Positions 18,158 to 27,548 of a DNA stretch of 64,000 nt are shown here, in pieces. The notes under the pieces are model-generated. The model did no database searches, was not told the origin of the DNA, and worked only from the letters and a program-made list of their open reading frames with translations. Both the position numbers and the translations under genes were made by a program. The DNA is taken from positions 1,145,875 to 1,209,874 of the forward strand of contig NZ_JACHWB010000001.1 of the NCBI RefSeq assembly GCF_014191055.1. The letters are read 5' to 3'. The DNA comes from Microvirga lupini (GTDB lineage Bacteria > Pseudomonadota > Alphaproteobacteria > Rhizobiales > Beijerinckiaceae). Every line of letters starts with the position of its first letter. Position 1 is the first letter of the stretch.

Positions 18158-18936
18158 TCAGATGGAGAACATCGGGCCGCCCTTTTGCCGGGGAAAGCCG
18201 TAGCCGGTGATCATGACAACATCGATATCGGCGGCACTTTCGGCAATGCCTTCGGCCAGGATCGCCTCGCCCTCCGTGCGCATCACCTTCAGGATGCGGG
18301 TCATGATCTCGTCTGGTGTGAATGAGCGCCGTTTGAACCCACGTGCGGCGCTCTCCTCCAGGATGACCTGCACGACGAAAGCTGACGGCGCCGGCTTTCC
18401 CGATATATAATCGTAGAAACCGGCGCCTGTTTTCCGTCCCAGTCGCCCGGCTTCGCAGAGACGATCCGAGATACGGGAATAGCGCTCTTCGGATGGCCGA
18501 GTCGCAGCACGGCGCTTGCGCATGGCCCATGCAATGTCGAGACCGGACAGATCTTGGACCTCATAGATCCCCATCGCGAAGCCGAACCGCCGCATGGCGG
18601 CATCGATCTCCTGCGGCAGGGCTTCCTCCTTGAGCATGAACTCGCAGTCACGGCGATATGCGGACATGATGCGGTTGCCGATGAAGCCATCGCAAACGCC
18701 TGCGACGACAGGCGAGGAGGTTTTCCAAATTCCTTGATGTGCGCACCGGACACGAAGGTGCGGCCAGCGCACGTCAGAACAGCGACGCGAACCGAGATAT
18801 CGTCATTGATCTGCGAGATGGCCTTCAGCAGCCCTTCACGAACGGCTTGGCTGATTGCAGTGACCGGTGGATTGTCGATCGTGATCCGGGCAATCCCATC
18901 CACAACGGACGAAGAAACAGGCGAGGGGAGCGACAT
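18158..18936 (-). pseudogene. Internally deleted fadB-like multifunctional enoyl-CoA hydratase/3-hydroxyacyl-CoA dehydrogenase
   Basis: From ATG 18936 the frame encodes the first ~70 residues of the crotonase domain (VVDGIARITIDNPPV, GRTFVSGAHIKEFGKPP). It then leaves homology at about 18715-18730. In another frame the C-terminal half of 3-hydroxyacyl-CoA dehydrogenase follows (VVAGVCDGFIGNRIMSAYR, then GRKTGAGFYDY, and a second FadB tail repeat to the stop at 18158). Intact enzymes are about 700 aa, so roughly 400 residues are missing: most of the hydratase and the whole NAD-binding Rossmann fold. The junction is out of frame, so no bifunctional product can form. The gene start overlaps the upstream crotonase stop by 1 nt (TGATG). 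Confidence 0.87.
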
Positions 18937-19745
18937 CAGAGTTCTCCCGACCGTCCGGTGAAGCATGCCGGTCTTTTCTCCAGAAAAGCGATGACGCCCT
19001 CCCGGTAGTCAGGGGTGCGTCCAGCCTGGCCCTGAATCTCCGCCTCCAGCTCGAGTTGCGCCTCCAGGGAATTGGCGCTCGAAGCGTGGATGGCTTGCTT
19101 TATCCACCCGAGGGCCAGGGTCGCGCCGCCAGCAATTTGGGCCGTATAGTCACGTGCTGTCTCCAGCAGTTCCTCGTCTGAGTGGATCGAAACCACGAGC
19201 CCTGCCTGATGTGCTTCCTGGGCGGTGAGGGCTCCTCCGGTCAGGGCCAGAGCCTTCGCACGCAACTCACCGAGCGCACGGGTCAGGAACCAGCTAGATC
19301 CCGCGTCGGGTCCAAGCCCGATGCGCGAGAAGGCAAGAATGAACTTGGCCCTTTCGCTGGCGAGAACAAGATCGCAGGCAAGCGCGACGCCCACACCCGC
19401 TCCTGCAGCAGCGCCATTCACAGCACAGACAACCGGCACCCGGAGTGCGCGGATGAGACGGATCAGAGGATTATAGTATGTGGTCACCGTTTGGTGCAGA
19501 TCAGGCGGACCGTCGAGCTTGCGGGGGTCACGATCCGACAGATTCTGCCCCGCACAGAAGGCTTTCCCGGCTCCCGTCAGCAGGATGGCCCGACAAGTCT
19601 TGTCCGCACCTGACGCTTCGAGGGCCGCCATCAGGGCGCACTGCATATCAGGGCTGAAGGCATTCAGCTTCTCAGGACGGTTCAGCACGATCTCGTGCCA
19701 TGTCTCGTGGCGGGTCACCAATACGGGGGCGATGGAATTCATCAT
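18936..19745 (-). CDS. Enoyl-CoA hydratase/isomerase, PaaG-like
   Basis: A 269-aa crotonase-fold protein. The oxyanion-hole segments are AGKAFCAGQNLSDRD near residue 61 and AVNGAAAGAGVGVALACDL near residue 107. The active-site loop is FSRIGLGPDAGSSWFLTR near residue 138, which with the Asp resembles PaaG (1,2-epoxyphenylacetyl-CoA isomerase) and related isomerases rather than a classic two-Glu hydratase. It ends with the usual EGVIAFLEKRPACF motif. It is the first gene of the minus-strand operon. ATG 19745 and 19742 are both possible. Confidence 0.87.
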   Translation of the reverse strand: MMNSIAPVLVTRHETWHEIVLNRPEKLNAFSPDMQCALMAALEASGADKTCRAILLTGAGKAFCAGQNLSDRDPRKLDGPPDLHQTVTTYYNPLIRLIRALRVPVVCAVNGAAAGAGVGVALACDLVLASERAKFILAFSRIGLGPDAGSSWFLTRALGELRAKALALTGGALTAQEAHQAGLVVSIHSDEELLETARDYTAQIAGGATLALGWIKQAIHASSANSLEAQLELEAEIQGQAGRTPDYREGVIAFLEKRPACFTGRSGEL

Positions 19746-20301
19746 CTCTGCCTGTTTGTGTGAGACACAAGTTTTCCTGCAACGGCAGGGCTGAGCGATT
19801 GATTATGCCGTACCCCATCGTCCAGTCTTTTGAGACAGTAAGGCGTAGCTGATCTCAACTAGGCAGGGCATAGCGAATGGGATTAATTTATGCTGAACCC
19901 AGTTTTGGAACGTCAAGCGAGCCCAAAGGCTGAGAGGGCAGGGTGTTGCCGGCGAGTTCAGATATTCTGTTTCGACTCATACAGAGCGAAGGTCTATACG
20001 AGGCTTTGTATAAAGTTGCTACTATTGCATTAAGCATCTAAAAATAAAGGTATAATTTATTCGTTCTGCAAATGGACGATAAGCTTTCCTAGCCTCAGCC
20101 AAGACGTTGACTTCAGAATTTGGTGCTGAAAATTCACATTTGTGATACATTCCATGTCCGATCGAGGGCGACCTTTTTCATGTCCATGAATTTTTCCTGC
20201 GCCCCCTTATGCTTGAACCCAATTTGATTTCTTATGGGCGGCATCAAGAAAAACAGTGTGGGCGAGTGCTTCATATCGCACGTCCCTGAGGAGAAAACGC
20301 C
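19746..20301. promoter_or_regulatory. Divergent control region between the two acyl-CoA operons
   Basis: 556 nt without a credible gene, clearly AT-richer than its flanks around 19990-20060. It separates the minus-strand PaaG-like operon from the plus-strand acyl-CoA synthetase operon and must hold both promoters. Inverted repeats seen are TTGTGT-GAG-ACACAA (19756-19770, just upstream of the PaaG-like start), CCTGC-n4-GCAGG (about 19774-19788), TCACA-TT-TGTGA (20134-20145) and TTCATG-TC-CATGAA (20177-20190). A TATAAT at 20051-20056 has no well-spaced -35 box. Which repeats are operators is not known. Confidence 0.55.
20177..20190. promoter_or_regulatory. Candidate operator TTCAT-N4-ATGAA
   Basis: TTCATG-TC-CATGAA is a perfect 14-bp inverted repeat, 111 nt before the acyl-CoA synthetase start. 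The same TTCAT-N4-ATGAA pattern occurs once more just upstream of the IclR gene at 39514. A regulatory role is inferred only from the location and the repetition. Confidence 0.35.
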
Positions 20302-21945
20302 ATGCTCGGCCTGATGCAGGATCGCCAACTCCTGATTTCGTCCCTGCTACAGCATGCACAGCAATACCACCCTCATACCGAGATCGTGAGCCTCACATGT
20401 GAAGGCGAAACGATCCGCACGAATTATGCTGGTCTTGCACAACGGTCGGCCAAGCTCGCACAGTCATTGGCTGCCCTTGGAGTAAAGCCAGGGGATCGCG
20501 TGGCAACCCTGGCGTGGAACACGCATCGCCATCTTGAGCTCTATTACGCGGTCTCTGGCATGGGAGCGATCCTGCACACAGTCAACCCGCGCCTTTTTCC
20601 GGATCAGATCGACTATATCGTCAATCACGCCGAGAGCTGCGTTCTTCTCTTCGATATCACATTCGAATCGCTGGTCAGCTCGCTGCAGCCCAAGTTGGCC
20701 AAGGTCCGGGCTTTCATCGCTATGACGGACGAAGCGCATATGCCTGTCAGCATCGAGGGGTGTCATTGCTATGAGACGCTAGTCGAAGCCCAGGACGGTA
20801 GCTACACTTGGCCACAATTCGACGAGAAAACCGCATCCTCCCTCTGCTATACCTCAGGCACGACCGGTAATCCCAAAGGCGTTCTCTTTAGCCATAGATC
20901 GACCGTCCTGCACTCATTCATCGCATGCCAGGCCGATGGCCTGCAGCTCTCGAGCGCCGATTCTACGCTCTTGGTTGTGCCACTCTTCCATGTGAACGCA
21001 TGGGGAATCCCCTATGCATCCGCCATGTGTGGTGCAAAGCTTGTCCTCCCAGGCCCTCAGCTCGACGGTAAGACGCTGTTCGACCTAGCCGTACAGGAGA
21101 AGTGCACATTCTCGCTCGGTGTGCCGACAGTCTGGTTGGGTTTCTTCAAGCATATAGAGGAGACGCCCGGCGTCGATGTCGCCGAGCTTCGACTGAAACG
21201 TGTGGTCATTGGTGGCTCTGCCGCCCCGCGCGCGCTGATCACGAAGTTCGACAAGATCGGGATTTTCGCGATCCACGCCTGGGGAATGACTGAAACCAGC
21301 CCTCTTGCAACAATTGGAAATCTGCTGCCCAAGCACGAAGCATATAACGAGGAGCAGAAGACCGATGTCCAGGTGAAGCAGGGGCGTGCCATCTATGGGG
21401 TGGAGCTGCGCATCATCGGCGAGTCCGGCAGGCCCCTGCCGCACGATGGGACGGTCGCTGGAGATCTTCAGGTGCGTGGGCCGTGGGTCACCTCCGGGTA
21501 TTATGGCGGCAAGAGTGGAGATGCCCTGGACGCTGAGGGCTGGTTCTCGACAGGCGATGTAGCGAAGATCGACAGCGACGGTTACGTCCAGCTCACCGAC
21601 CGTTCGAAGGACGTCATCAAGTCTGGCGGCGAGTGGATCAGCTCAATCGACCTTGAGAATGCAGCGGTCGCACATCCTGATATCCAAGAGGCTGCAGTCA
21701 TCGGCATTCCTCATCCGAAGTGGCAGGAGCGTCCGCTCCTGATCGCGGTGCGGAAGGCCGGCGCCCATCCGAGCGTGGATGACATCAAGCTGTTCTTGGC
21801 CGAACGGGTCGCCAAGTGGTGGTTGCCGGATGACATCATCTTCGTCGACGAGCTGCCGCACACGGCGACCGGAAAGCTTCACAAAGTGAAACTGCGCGAA
21901 GCTTTTCACGCTCAGTTCAATAGCTCTGACGTCTGTGCGCAGTAA
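20302..21945 (+). CDS. AMP-forming acyl-CoA synthetase (long-/medium-chain type)
   Basis: A 547-aa ANL-superfamily ligase activating a carboxylic acid to acyl-CoA with ATP. The P-loop is [12 protein letters not shown] near residue 187, then [23 protein letters not shown] near residue 324, [29 protein letters not shown] at the hinge, and the catalytic C-terminal Lys in [13 protein letters not shown]. The AlkK/FadD-like pattern fits fatty, phenylalkanoic or terpenoid acids. GAGGAG lies upstream of ATG 20302. It heads the operon that continues with two acyl-CoA dehydrogenases, a crotonase and livGFHM. Confidence 0.92.
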   Translation: MLGLMQDRQLLISSLLQHAQQYHPHTEIVSLTCEGETIRTNYAGLAQRSAKLAQSLAALGVKPGDRVATLAWNTHRHLELYYAVSGMGAILHTVNPRLFPDQIDYIVNHAESCVLLFDITFESLVSSLQPKLAKVRAFIAMTDEAHMPVSIEGCHCYETLVEAQDGSYTWPQFDEKTASSLCYTSGTTGNPKGVLFSHRSTVLHSFIACQADGLQLSSADSTLLVVPLFHVNAWGIPYASAMCGAKLVLPGPQLDGKTLFDLAVQEKCTFSLGVPTVWLGFFKHIEETPGVDVAELRLKRVVIGGSAAPRALITKFDKIGIFAIHAWGMTETSPLATIGNLLPKHEAYNEEQKTDVQVKQGRAIYGVELRIIGESGRPLPHDGTVAGDLQVRGPWVTSGYYGGKSGDALDAEGWFSTGDVAKIDSDGYVQLTDRSKDVIKSGGEWISSIDLENAAVAHPDIQEAAVIGIPHPKWQERPLLIAVRKAGAHPSVDDIKLFLAERVAKWWLPDDIIFVDELPHTATGKLHKVKLREAFHAQFNSSDVCAQ

Positions 21946-22019
21946 TACGAAGCGCTGCCCCCAAGCTGCCCAATCCAGCAATCTACATGCGCCTATGCGC
22001 GATTTGATGCGAGGTTTTG

Positions 22020-23144
22020 ATGCCGCAAACCATGTTTGATGATCCAGATGGTACCTTAGCGATGCTGAGGAACAGTGTAGCCGGGTTCGCAGCTCAGAGT
22101 CCCGGCGCCAAGATCCTTCGGGAGCGTCGTGCTGCGAGGAAAGATCTCGACCAGAGTATCTGGAACGGCATGGCTGAAGCGGGATGGCTCGGCCTGTCGC
22201 TGCCGGAGGCTATGGGTGGATCGGGACTTGGACTGCGGGAGCAGGCCGTTCTGAGCGAAGCCCTTGGTCGAGAGTTGATCACTGAGCCGCTGGCACAGCT
22301 TGCCGTGTTCGCTGGTACACTCGTCGCGGCATTTCCCGATAATGCCGAAGTGCAGCGGTTGGGGCAGGGGATTGCCGATGGATCCTTGATCGTCTCGCCC
22401 CTCTGGCAGGGAAGAGATGCAGGACGCGCGAGCGCCGTCATGAAGCGCAGCGGCAATAGTCTTCTTCTTTCAGGCGACTACCATTTTGTCAGCGCGCCTC
22501 GTTCCGCGACCGAATTCCTTGTTGTGGCGGAGTCTGACGAGGGGACCGCCTTGGCGAGTGTCGGTGCGAAGTCCGAAGGGGTTTCAGTCAGTCTGCGTCC
22601 AAGTGTCGATGGCAACCAGATTGGCTCAATTACGCTCTCCGGGGTTGAGATCTCGGGAGAACGCGTCATCGCCTCCGGACCTGATGTCGATGGCGCGCTT
22701 GCCCGCGCCATCGAGGTCACACGGTTGGCACTTGCCGCGGAACTCGCGGGCATTGCGTCGCGTGCGCTTGAGATCACCGTTGGCTATACCCGCAACCGGG
22801 TACAGTTCGGCAAGCCCATAGCCTCCTTCCAGGCGGTCCAGCATCGGCTCGTCGATATGTGGGGCGATGCCGAGTTTGCCTGCGCCGCTGTGGTCAATGC
22901 CGCCGAGACGGCGGTATCTGGAAAGGGCAAGGACGCTACTCTTGCCACGCTTGCCGCTAAGGCGCGCGCCGGCGACGCCGCCGTGAGCGTTGCCCGTCGT
23001 TCGGTGCATCTGCACGGGGCCATGGGGTTTACCGACGAATGTGACATCGGACTCTATCTGAAACGCGCAATCAATCTGAACGCGACGTTGGGCCAGCCAG
23101 AAAAACTGCGGCTTCAATTCGTGGCACTGGAAAGAGCGGCTTGA
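22020..23144 (+). CDS. Acyl-CoA dehydrogenase
   Basis: A 374-aa ACAD-superfamily protein with a divergent N-terminal half. Recognisable parts are GWLGLSLPEAMGGSGLGLRE near residue 54, the FAD-domain start YTRNRVQFGKPIASFQAVQH near residue 258, and the C-terminal HLHGAMGFTDECDIGLYLKR. The usual substrate loop (M-T/S-E-P) is not obvious, as in the short partner of paired ACADs that form heteromers. Together with the ACAD at 23928 it may make a heterotetramer, as described for steroid and side-chain dehydrogenases (inference). ATG 22020 is preferred to TTG 22017. Confidence 0.82.
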   Translation: MPQTMFDDPDGTLAMLRNSVAGFAAQSPGAKILRERRAARKDLDQSIWNGMAEAGWLGLSLPEAMGGSGLGLREQAVLSEALGRELITEPLAQLAVFAGTLVAAFPDNAEVQRLGQGIADGSLIVSPLWQGRDAGRASAVMKRSGNSLLLSGDYHFVSAPRSATEFLVVAESDEGTALASVGAKSEGVSVSLRPSVDGNQIGSITLSGVEISGERVIASGPDVDGALARAIEVTRLALAAELAGIASRALEITVGYTRNRVQFGKPIASFQAVQHRLVDMWGDAEFACAAVVNAAETAVSGKGKDATLATLAAKARAGDAAVSVARRSVHLHGAMGFTDECDIGLYLKRAINLNATLGQPEKLRLQFVALERAA

Positions 23145-23151
23145 GGGAAAT

Positions 23152-23928
23152 ATGGAAAACAATCTCATCAAAACCACGATCGAAGATCACATTGCTGTCG
23201 TGACGATGGATGCGCCACCCGTCAATGCTCAGTCACGTGAGTTTGTCGAGGAATTGATCTCGGTGTTCGACGAGCTCAATGAGACGCCGACTGTGCGCGT
23301 CATTGTGCTGACCGGCGCTGGAAAGGTCTTCTCGGCCGGAGCGGATATCAAGTCCCGTGGCAAGGTCGGCGCTGTTCCAGGCGATACTTATCGCCACCTG
23401 CGGCGAACCCGGGAAATCGGCTTTTCCATCATGGAATCCAACAAGGCCGTCATTGCTGCCGTGAATGGCCCGGCTCTCGGAGCCGGCATGGGGCTCGCCG
23501 TCTGCTCCGACATCATTCTCGCATCCGACAATGCCGTATTCGGACTGCCGGAGATCGATATCGGCCTCATGGGCGGAGTGCGTCACACGATGCGCCTTTT
23601 TCCGCACTCGCTCACCCGGCGGATGGTGCTTTCCGGATATCGTGTTCCGGCCGAAGAACTCTATCGCCGTGGCATTATTGAAGCCTGCGTTCCGCGCGAA
23701 CAGCTCATGGACGAAGCCATGAAAATGGCCCGGACCATCGCGAGCAAGAGCCCGATGGCCCTTAAGCTGGCCAAACGCGCCATCAATACTGTCGAGACTA
23801 TGGGGCTTAAGGATGGCTACCGGTTCGAGCAGAACCTAACTGTCGAGATGACGCAGCACGAAGACAGCAAAGAAGCCATGGCCGCCTTCCTCGAGAAACG
23901 CCCCGCAGTGTTCAAGGACGTGATCTGA
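23152..23928 (+). CDS. Enoyl-CoA hydratase/isomerase (crotonase family)
   Basis: A 258-aa crotonase. The oxyanion hole is in GAGKVFSAGADIKSRGK near residue 54 and AAVNGPALGAGMGLAVCSDI near residue 101. GLPEIDIGLMGGVRHTMRLF carries one of the two Glu positions of classical hydratases. The second, in the GGTQRL segment, is not conserved, so the reaction may be isomerisation or another crotonase chemistry. It lies 7 nt after the first ACAD, and its stop overlaps the next ATG by 1 nt. Confidence 0.87.
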   Translation: MENNLIKTTIEDHIAVVTMDAPPVNAQSREFVEELISVFDELNETPTVRVIVLTGAGKVFSAGADIKSRGKVGAVPGDTYRHLRRTREIGFSIMESNKAVIAAVNGPALGAGMGLAVCSDIILASDNAVFGLPEIDIGLMGGVRHTMRLFPHSLTRRMVLSGYRVPAEELYRRGIIEACVPREQLMDEAMKMARTIASKSPMALKLAKRAINTVETMGLKDGYRFEQNLTVEMTQHEDSKEAMAAFLEKRPAVFKDVI

Positions 23929-25091
23929 TGAGCACCCAACAAGACTGGAACGCCCTCAGCGATGAGGAATTCCGCCGCATTTTTCGAGATTGGGTCGAGG
24001 AAAACTGCCCAAAGGAGCTGCGCTTCATGCGCAAGCAACGGCCCCTGTTCGACGAGGTGGCCGTCTGGTACCATAACTTGGCTCGAAAGGGCTGGCTCGC
24101 TCCGGTCTGGCCCCAGGCCTATGGCGGCATGGGTCTCAATCCCAGTAAGCACATCATCTACGTCGAGGAATGGGCTCGGATGGGCTGCCCGCGAATTCCC
24201 GACCATGGCATCGGCCTTGTCGGCCCGCTACTGCTGCAATACGGCTCCGAGGAGCAGAAGCAGCATTTCCTGCCTCGGATCATCTCCGGCGAGCATGTCT
24301 GGTGCCAGGGATACTCTGAGCCGAATTCCGGATCGGATCTTGCCAGCCTCAAAACCTCTGCCGTCCGGGAGGGTGACGAGTTCGTCGTCAACGGACAGAA
24401 GATCTGGACCACGCTTGCCCATTGTGCCAACTGGGTCCTGTTACTCGTGCGGACGAAAAGGGTTGAGGGAAAGCGCCAGGAAGGAATTTCGGTGCTGCTG
24501 GCTGATCTGCGGACACCTGGGGTCACGATCCGTCCCATACCGAATTTGCGTGAAGAGGCTGACTTCTGCGAGGTCTTCTTTGACAATGTCCGCGTACCGG
24601 TAGCCAATCTCGTCGGCGAAGTCGACAAGGGCTGGACACTTGCCAAGTCTGTTCTCGGCCACGAGCGCATCTTCCTCGGTGCACCAGCGCGCCCCGAATA
24701 TGCTTTGACGCGGCTGGAGGCTCTCGCCGAAGCGACAGGGGCCTTTGAGGACAAGGCTTTCCTGTCACGCTACGCGAAGCACCGGCTGGATGTTTACGAC
24801 CTGGGTTCGGCCTTCGAGCGTTTCGCCAAGGTCCTGCGTGCCGGGGGAGACTTGGAGGCTGATGTTTCCGTATTGAAGATTTTCAACACGGAACTCTATC
24901 AACGCATCACCGAGGAAATGCTGGAGATCGCCGGAGAAGACGCGCGCTTCGAGGACGATCTAGATGCAGGCGAAATCCAAGTCGATGCCATGAATCTGTT
25001 CCTCGACTCGAGAGCGCCCGCTATCTTTGGTGGATCAAACGAGATTCAGAGAAATATCCTGGCTAAAGCAGTGCTGAATTTGCCAGGATAA
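23928..25091 (+). CDS. Acyl-CoA dehydrogenase
   Basis: A 387-aa ACAD with all usual blocks: GWLAPVWPQAYGGMGLNP near residue 52, WCQGYSEPNSGSDLASLKT near residue 125 (FAD/substrate loop), NGQKIWTTLAHCANWVLLLV, and the C-terminal FLDSRAPAIFGGSNEIQRNI. It belongs to the branch that often pairs with a shorter ACAD in alicyclic and side-chain acid degradation. It is coupled to the crotonase by a TGATG overlap and followed after 37 nt by livG. Confidence 0.9.
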   Translation: MSTQQDWNALSDEEFRRIFRDWVEENCPKELRFMRKQRPLFDEVAVWYHNLARKGWLAPVWPQAYGGMGLNPSKHIIYVEEWARMGCPRIPDHGIGLVGPLLLQYGSEEQKQHFLPRIISGEHVWCQGYSEPNSGSDLASLKTSAVREGDEFVVNGQKIWTTLAHCANWVLLLVRTKRVEGKRQEGISVLLADLRTPGVTIRPIPNLREEADFCEVFFDNVRVPVANLVGEVDKGWTLAKSVLGHERIFLGAPARPEYALTRLEALAEATGAFEDKAFLSRYAKHRLDVYDLGSAFERFAKVLRAGGDLEADVSVLKIFNTELYQRITEEMLEIAGEDARFEDDLDAGEIQVDAMNLFLDSRAPAIFGGSNEIQRNILAKAVLNLPG

Positions 25092-25128
25092 GTAATTTCA
25101 TGACAAAGCCAGACATCCGGGGGAAAGA

Positions 25129-25935
25129 GTGACGATCAGCCAAAACCCGAGTAGGACGATGACCAGCACTTCGGACGACTTGGCAGACTATGCGCTCACC
25201 GCTCGTGGTCTGACGAAGCAATTTGGTGGATTCGCGGCTGTCAACAATGTTGACCTATCAATACGTCGCGGATCCATCCATGCGCTGATCGGACCGAACG
25301 GAGCTGGCAAGACAACGTGCTTCAATCTCCTCACGAAGACGCTGGCGCCCACACGCGGTACGATTATCTTTGAAGGGCGGAACATCACCAACTTGCGGGC
25401 GGCGGACGTCGCCCGACTTGGCTTGGTCCGCTCGTTCCAGATCTCAGCGACGTTCGCTCATTTGACGGCTCTCGAGAATGTACGCGTGGCACTGCAGTCG
25501 CAGTATGGAAAGTCATTTCAGTTCTGGCGCTCGCTCGATGCCGTTGCCCCGCTCAATCGGCGTGCCGAGGAACTGCTTGAGCGGGTTGGTCTCGCCAATG
25601 CGCGGCACCTTGCAGCCTCCGATCTGTCATACGGTAAGAAGAGGGCACTTGAGATTGCTACAACCCTCGCCCTGGAGCCGCAGGTGATGCTGCTCGATGA
25701 GCCGACCGCCGGCATGGGACACGAGGACATTGAGCCGATCACCGACCTCATTCGCGAGGCAGCACAAGGGCGGACAATCCTGATCGTCGAACACAATCTT
25801 TCGGTTGTCTCGACCCTCTGCGACAGGATCACGGTTCTGCAGCACGGTGAGCTTCTGACCGAAGGAACCTATCGGGAGGTTTCGTCAAATCCTGACGTGA
25901 TCAGCGCCTATATGGGAGGCGTCGATGAGCTTTGA
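25129..25935 (+). CDS. livG: ABC transporter ATPase, LivG type
   Basis: A 268-aa ATPase of the branched-chain amino acid/HAAT importer family. Walker A is GPNGAGKTT near residue 55, the signature-type segment is DLSYGKKRALEIATTLA, Walker B is VMLLDEPTAGM, and the switch His is in LIVEHNLSVV. The LivG-specific tail LTEGTYREVSSNPDVISAYMG is present. I keep GTG 25129 because GGGGGAAAG lies just before it. An ATG at 25159 is the alternative. Given its operon partners it probably imports an aromatic or aliphatic acid rather than leucine (inference). Confidence 0.9.
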   Translation: MTISQNPSRTMTSTSDDLADYALTARGLTKQFGGFAAVNNVDLSIRRGSIHALIGPNGAGKTTCFNLLTKTLAPTRGTIIFEGRNITNLRAADVARLGLVRSFQISATFAHLTALENVRVALQSQYGKSFQFWRSLDAVAPLNRRAEELLERVGLANARHLAASDLSYGKKRALEIATTLALEPQVMLLDEPTAGMGHEDIEPITDLIREAAQGRTILIVEHNLSVVSTLCDRITVLQHGELLTEGTYREVSSNPDVISAYMGGVDEL

Positions 25936-26662
25936 GAAAGCGCCTACCACGGCAATGCAGAGTGGGGCGGTGCTCCGCGTCGAGAACCTCAGCGCCTGGT
26001 ATGCGGAGTCGAAGGCCCTGCATGGAATGAACTTCGATGTTCGGGAAGGAGAACTCCTGACTCTGATCGGACGCAACGGTGCAGGCAAGACGACCACCCT
26101 TCGCTCCATCATGGGAATTGTGAGAAAGCGAACAGGGTCGATCAAGTTCAAGGGCGACGAGCTCATCGGCCGCCGGGTTTACGAAGTGGCCCGCAAGGGA
26201 GTTGGCTATTGTCCGGAAGAGCGGGCGATATTCAGCTCTCTCTCTGTCAGGGAAAACCTAACCCTGCCTCCGGTCCTCCAAAAGGGCGGGATGAGCGATG
26301 AGGAATTGTTCAAGACTTTTCCTAATCTTCTGCGGCGCGCCGGCAGCCAGGGCACGAAGCTGTCCGGCGGCGAGCAGCAGATGCTGGCCATCGCGCGGAT
26401 TCTCCGCAATGGTTCCCGCTTCCTGCTGCTCGATGAGCCGAGCGAGGGGCTCGCGCCGGTCGTTGTGAAGGAAATTGCGGAAATTATCCTGCGCCTAAAG
26501 ACCCAGGGTTTCACGATTATTCTTGTCGAGCAGAATCTTCGGTTTGCAAGGCGCGTTGCTGACCGGCACGTCATCGTAGAACATGGCAAAGTCGTCGATA
26601 TCCTAAACGCTGCCGAGCTTGAGGCCGACATGGACCGCGTCCAAACTTATCTCGGGGTTTAA
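25925..26662 (+). CDS. livF: ABC transporter ATPase, LivF type
   Basis: A 245-aa partner ATPase. Walker A is GRNGAGKTTTLRSIMG near residue 46, the signature is KLSGGEQQMLAIAR near residue 142, Walker B is FLLLDEPSEGLAP, and the switch His-position segment is ILVEQNLRFA (Gln here, as is usual in LivF). Its start lies inside the livG stop region (11-nt overlap), showing translational coupling. It pairs with LivG as a heterodimer under LivH and LivM. Confidence 0.92.
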   Translation: MSFEKAPTTAMQSGAVLRVENLSAWYAESKALHGMNFDVREGELLTLIGRNGAGKTTTLRSIMGIVRKRTGSIKFKGDELIGRRVYEVARKGVGYCPEERAIFSSLSVRENLTLPPVLQKGGMSDEELFKTFPNLLRRAGSQGTKLSGGEQQMLAIARILRNGSRFLLLDEPSEGLAPVVVKEIAEIILRLKTQGFTIILVEQNLRFARRVADRHVIVEHGKVVDILNAAELEADMDRVQTYLGV

Positions 26663-26666
26663 TCCG

Positions 26667-27548
26667 ATGTTCGATATGATTTCCCCGCAACTCGTCTTCG
26701 GGCAGCTACTGATTGGTCTTATTAACGGCTCGTTCTATGCCATGCTCAGCATGGGCTTGGCCATCATCTTCGGGCTGATGAATGTAGTCAACTTTGCCCA
26801 TGGCGCTCAATACATGCTGGGTGCGTTTACCGCCTGGGTCCTGCTCAACTACCTTGGCGTTTCCTACTGGCCGGCGCTGATCATCGTGCCGATTGTGGTT
26901 GCGTTCTTTGGGATTATGCTTGAGCGACTTGTGCTCAAGCCCCTTCAGAACCTGGACCATCTTTACGGTCTGCTGGCGACCTATGCTGTGGCCCTCATCG
27001 TTGAAGGCTTGGTGCGTCAGAAATACGGCTCAACGGGACTTCCCTATGGAAGTCCGATCCCAGGGGGCGTGAACCTGGGCTTCATGTTCCTGCCCTATTA
27101 CAGGCTGTGGGTCGTCGTGTTCTCGATTGTGACCTGCCTTGGCACCTGGCTCCTCATCGAGCATACCAAGCTGGGTGCATACCTGCGAGCCGCCAACGAG
27201 AGGCCGGATATCGTTGAATCGTTCGGCATCAATGTTCCGCGAATGGTCACCCTCACTTATGGGTTGGGTGTTGGACTCGCTGCACTGAGTGGCGTGCTGG
27301 CAGCGCCCGTTTATCAGGTGTCCCCATCGATGGGGTCAAGCATCATGATCGTCATCTTTGCTGTTGTGGTGATTGGTGGCATGGGCTCCATTATCGGGGC
27401 AATTGCCACAGGATACATGCTCGGCATCCTGGAAGCGTTGACCAAGGTCGTGTATCCGGCTGGGGCCTCAACCGTCATCTTCGTGTTTATGATCTTGGCT
27501 CTTATCATCCGACCGAATGGCTTGTTTGCCGGTACGGGGAAATCCTGA
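26667..27548 (+). CDS. livH: ABC transporter permease, LivH type
   Basis: A 293-aa inner-membrane permease of the HAAT family with about eight hydrophobic spans. Typical sequences are LINGSFYAMLSMGLAIIFGLM near the N-terminus (residues 14-34) and NFAHGAQYMLGAF just after. The cytoplasmic coupling segment is RAANERPDIVESFGINVPR near residue 175. I start it at ATG 26667, 4 nt after the livF stop. The longer frame would overlap livF. Confidence 0.92.
   Translation: MFDMISPQLVFGQLLIGLINGSFYAMLSMGLAIIFGLMNVVNFAHGAQYMLGAFTAWVLLNYLGVSYWPALIIVPIVVAFFGIMLERLVLKPLQNLDHLYGLLATYAVALIVEGLVRQKYGSTGLPYGSPIPGGVNLGFMFLPYYRLWVVVFSIVTCLGTWLLIEHTKLGAYLRAANERPDIVESFGINVPRMVTLTYGLGVGLAALSGVLAAPVYQVSPSMGSSIMIVIFAVVVIGGMGSIIGAIATGYMLGILEALTKVVYPAGASTVIFVFMILALIIRPNGLFAGTGKS

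Noticed and set aside
20051..20056. TATAAT as a sigma-70 -10 box
   Set aside because: The nearest -35-like TTGCAT is 20 nt away and the region is AT-rich, so a chance match is likely.
20134..20145. TCACA-TT-TGTGA as a CRP-like site
   Set aside because: The half-sites are in the wrong orientation and the spacing is far too short for the TGTGA-N6-TCACA consensus.
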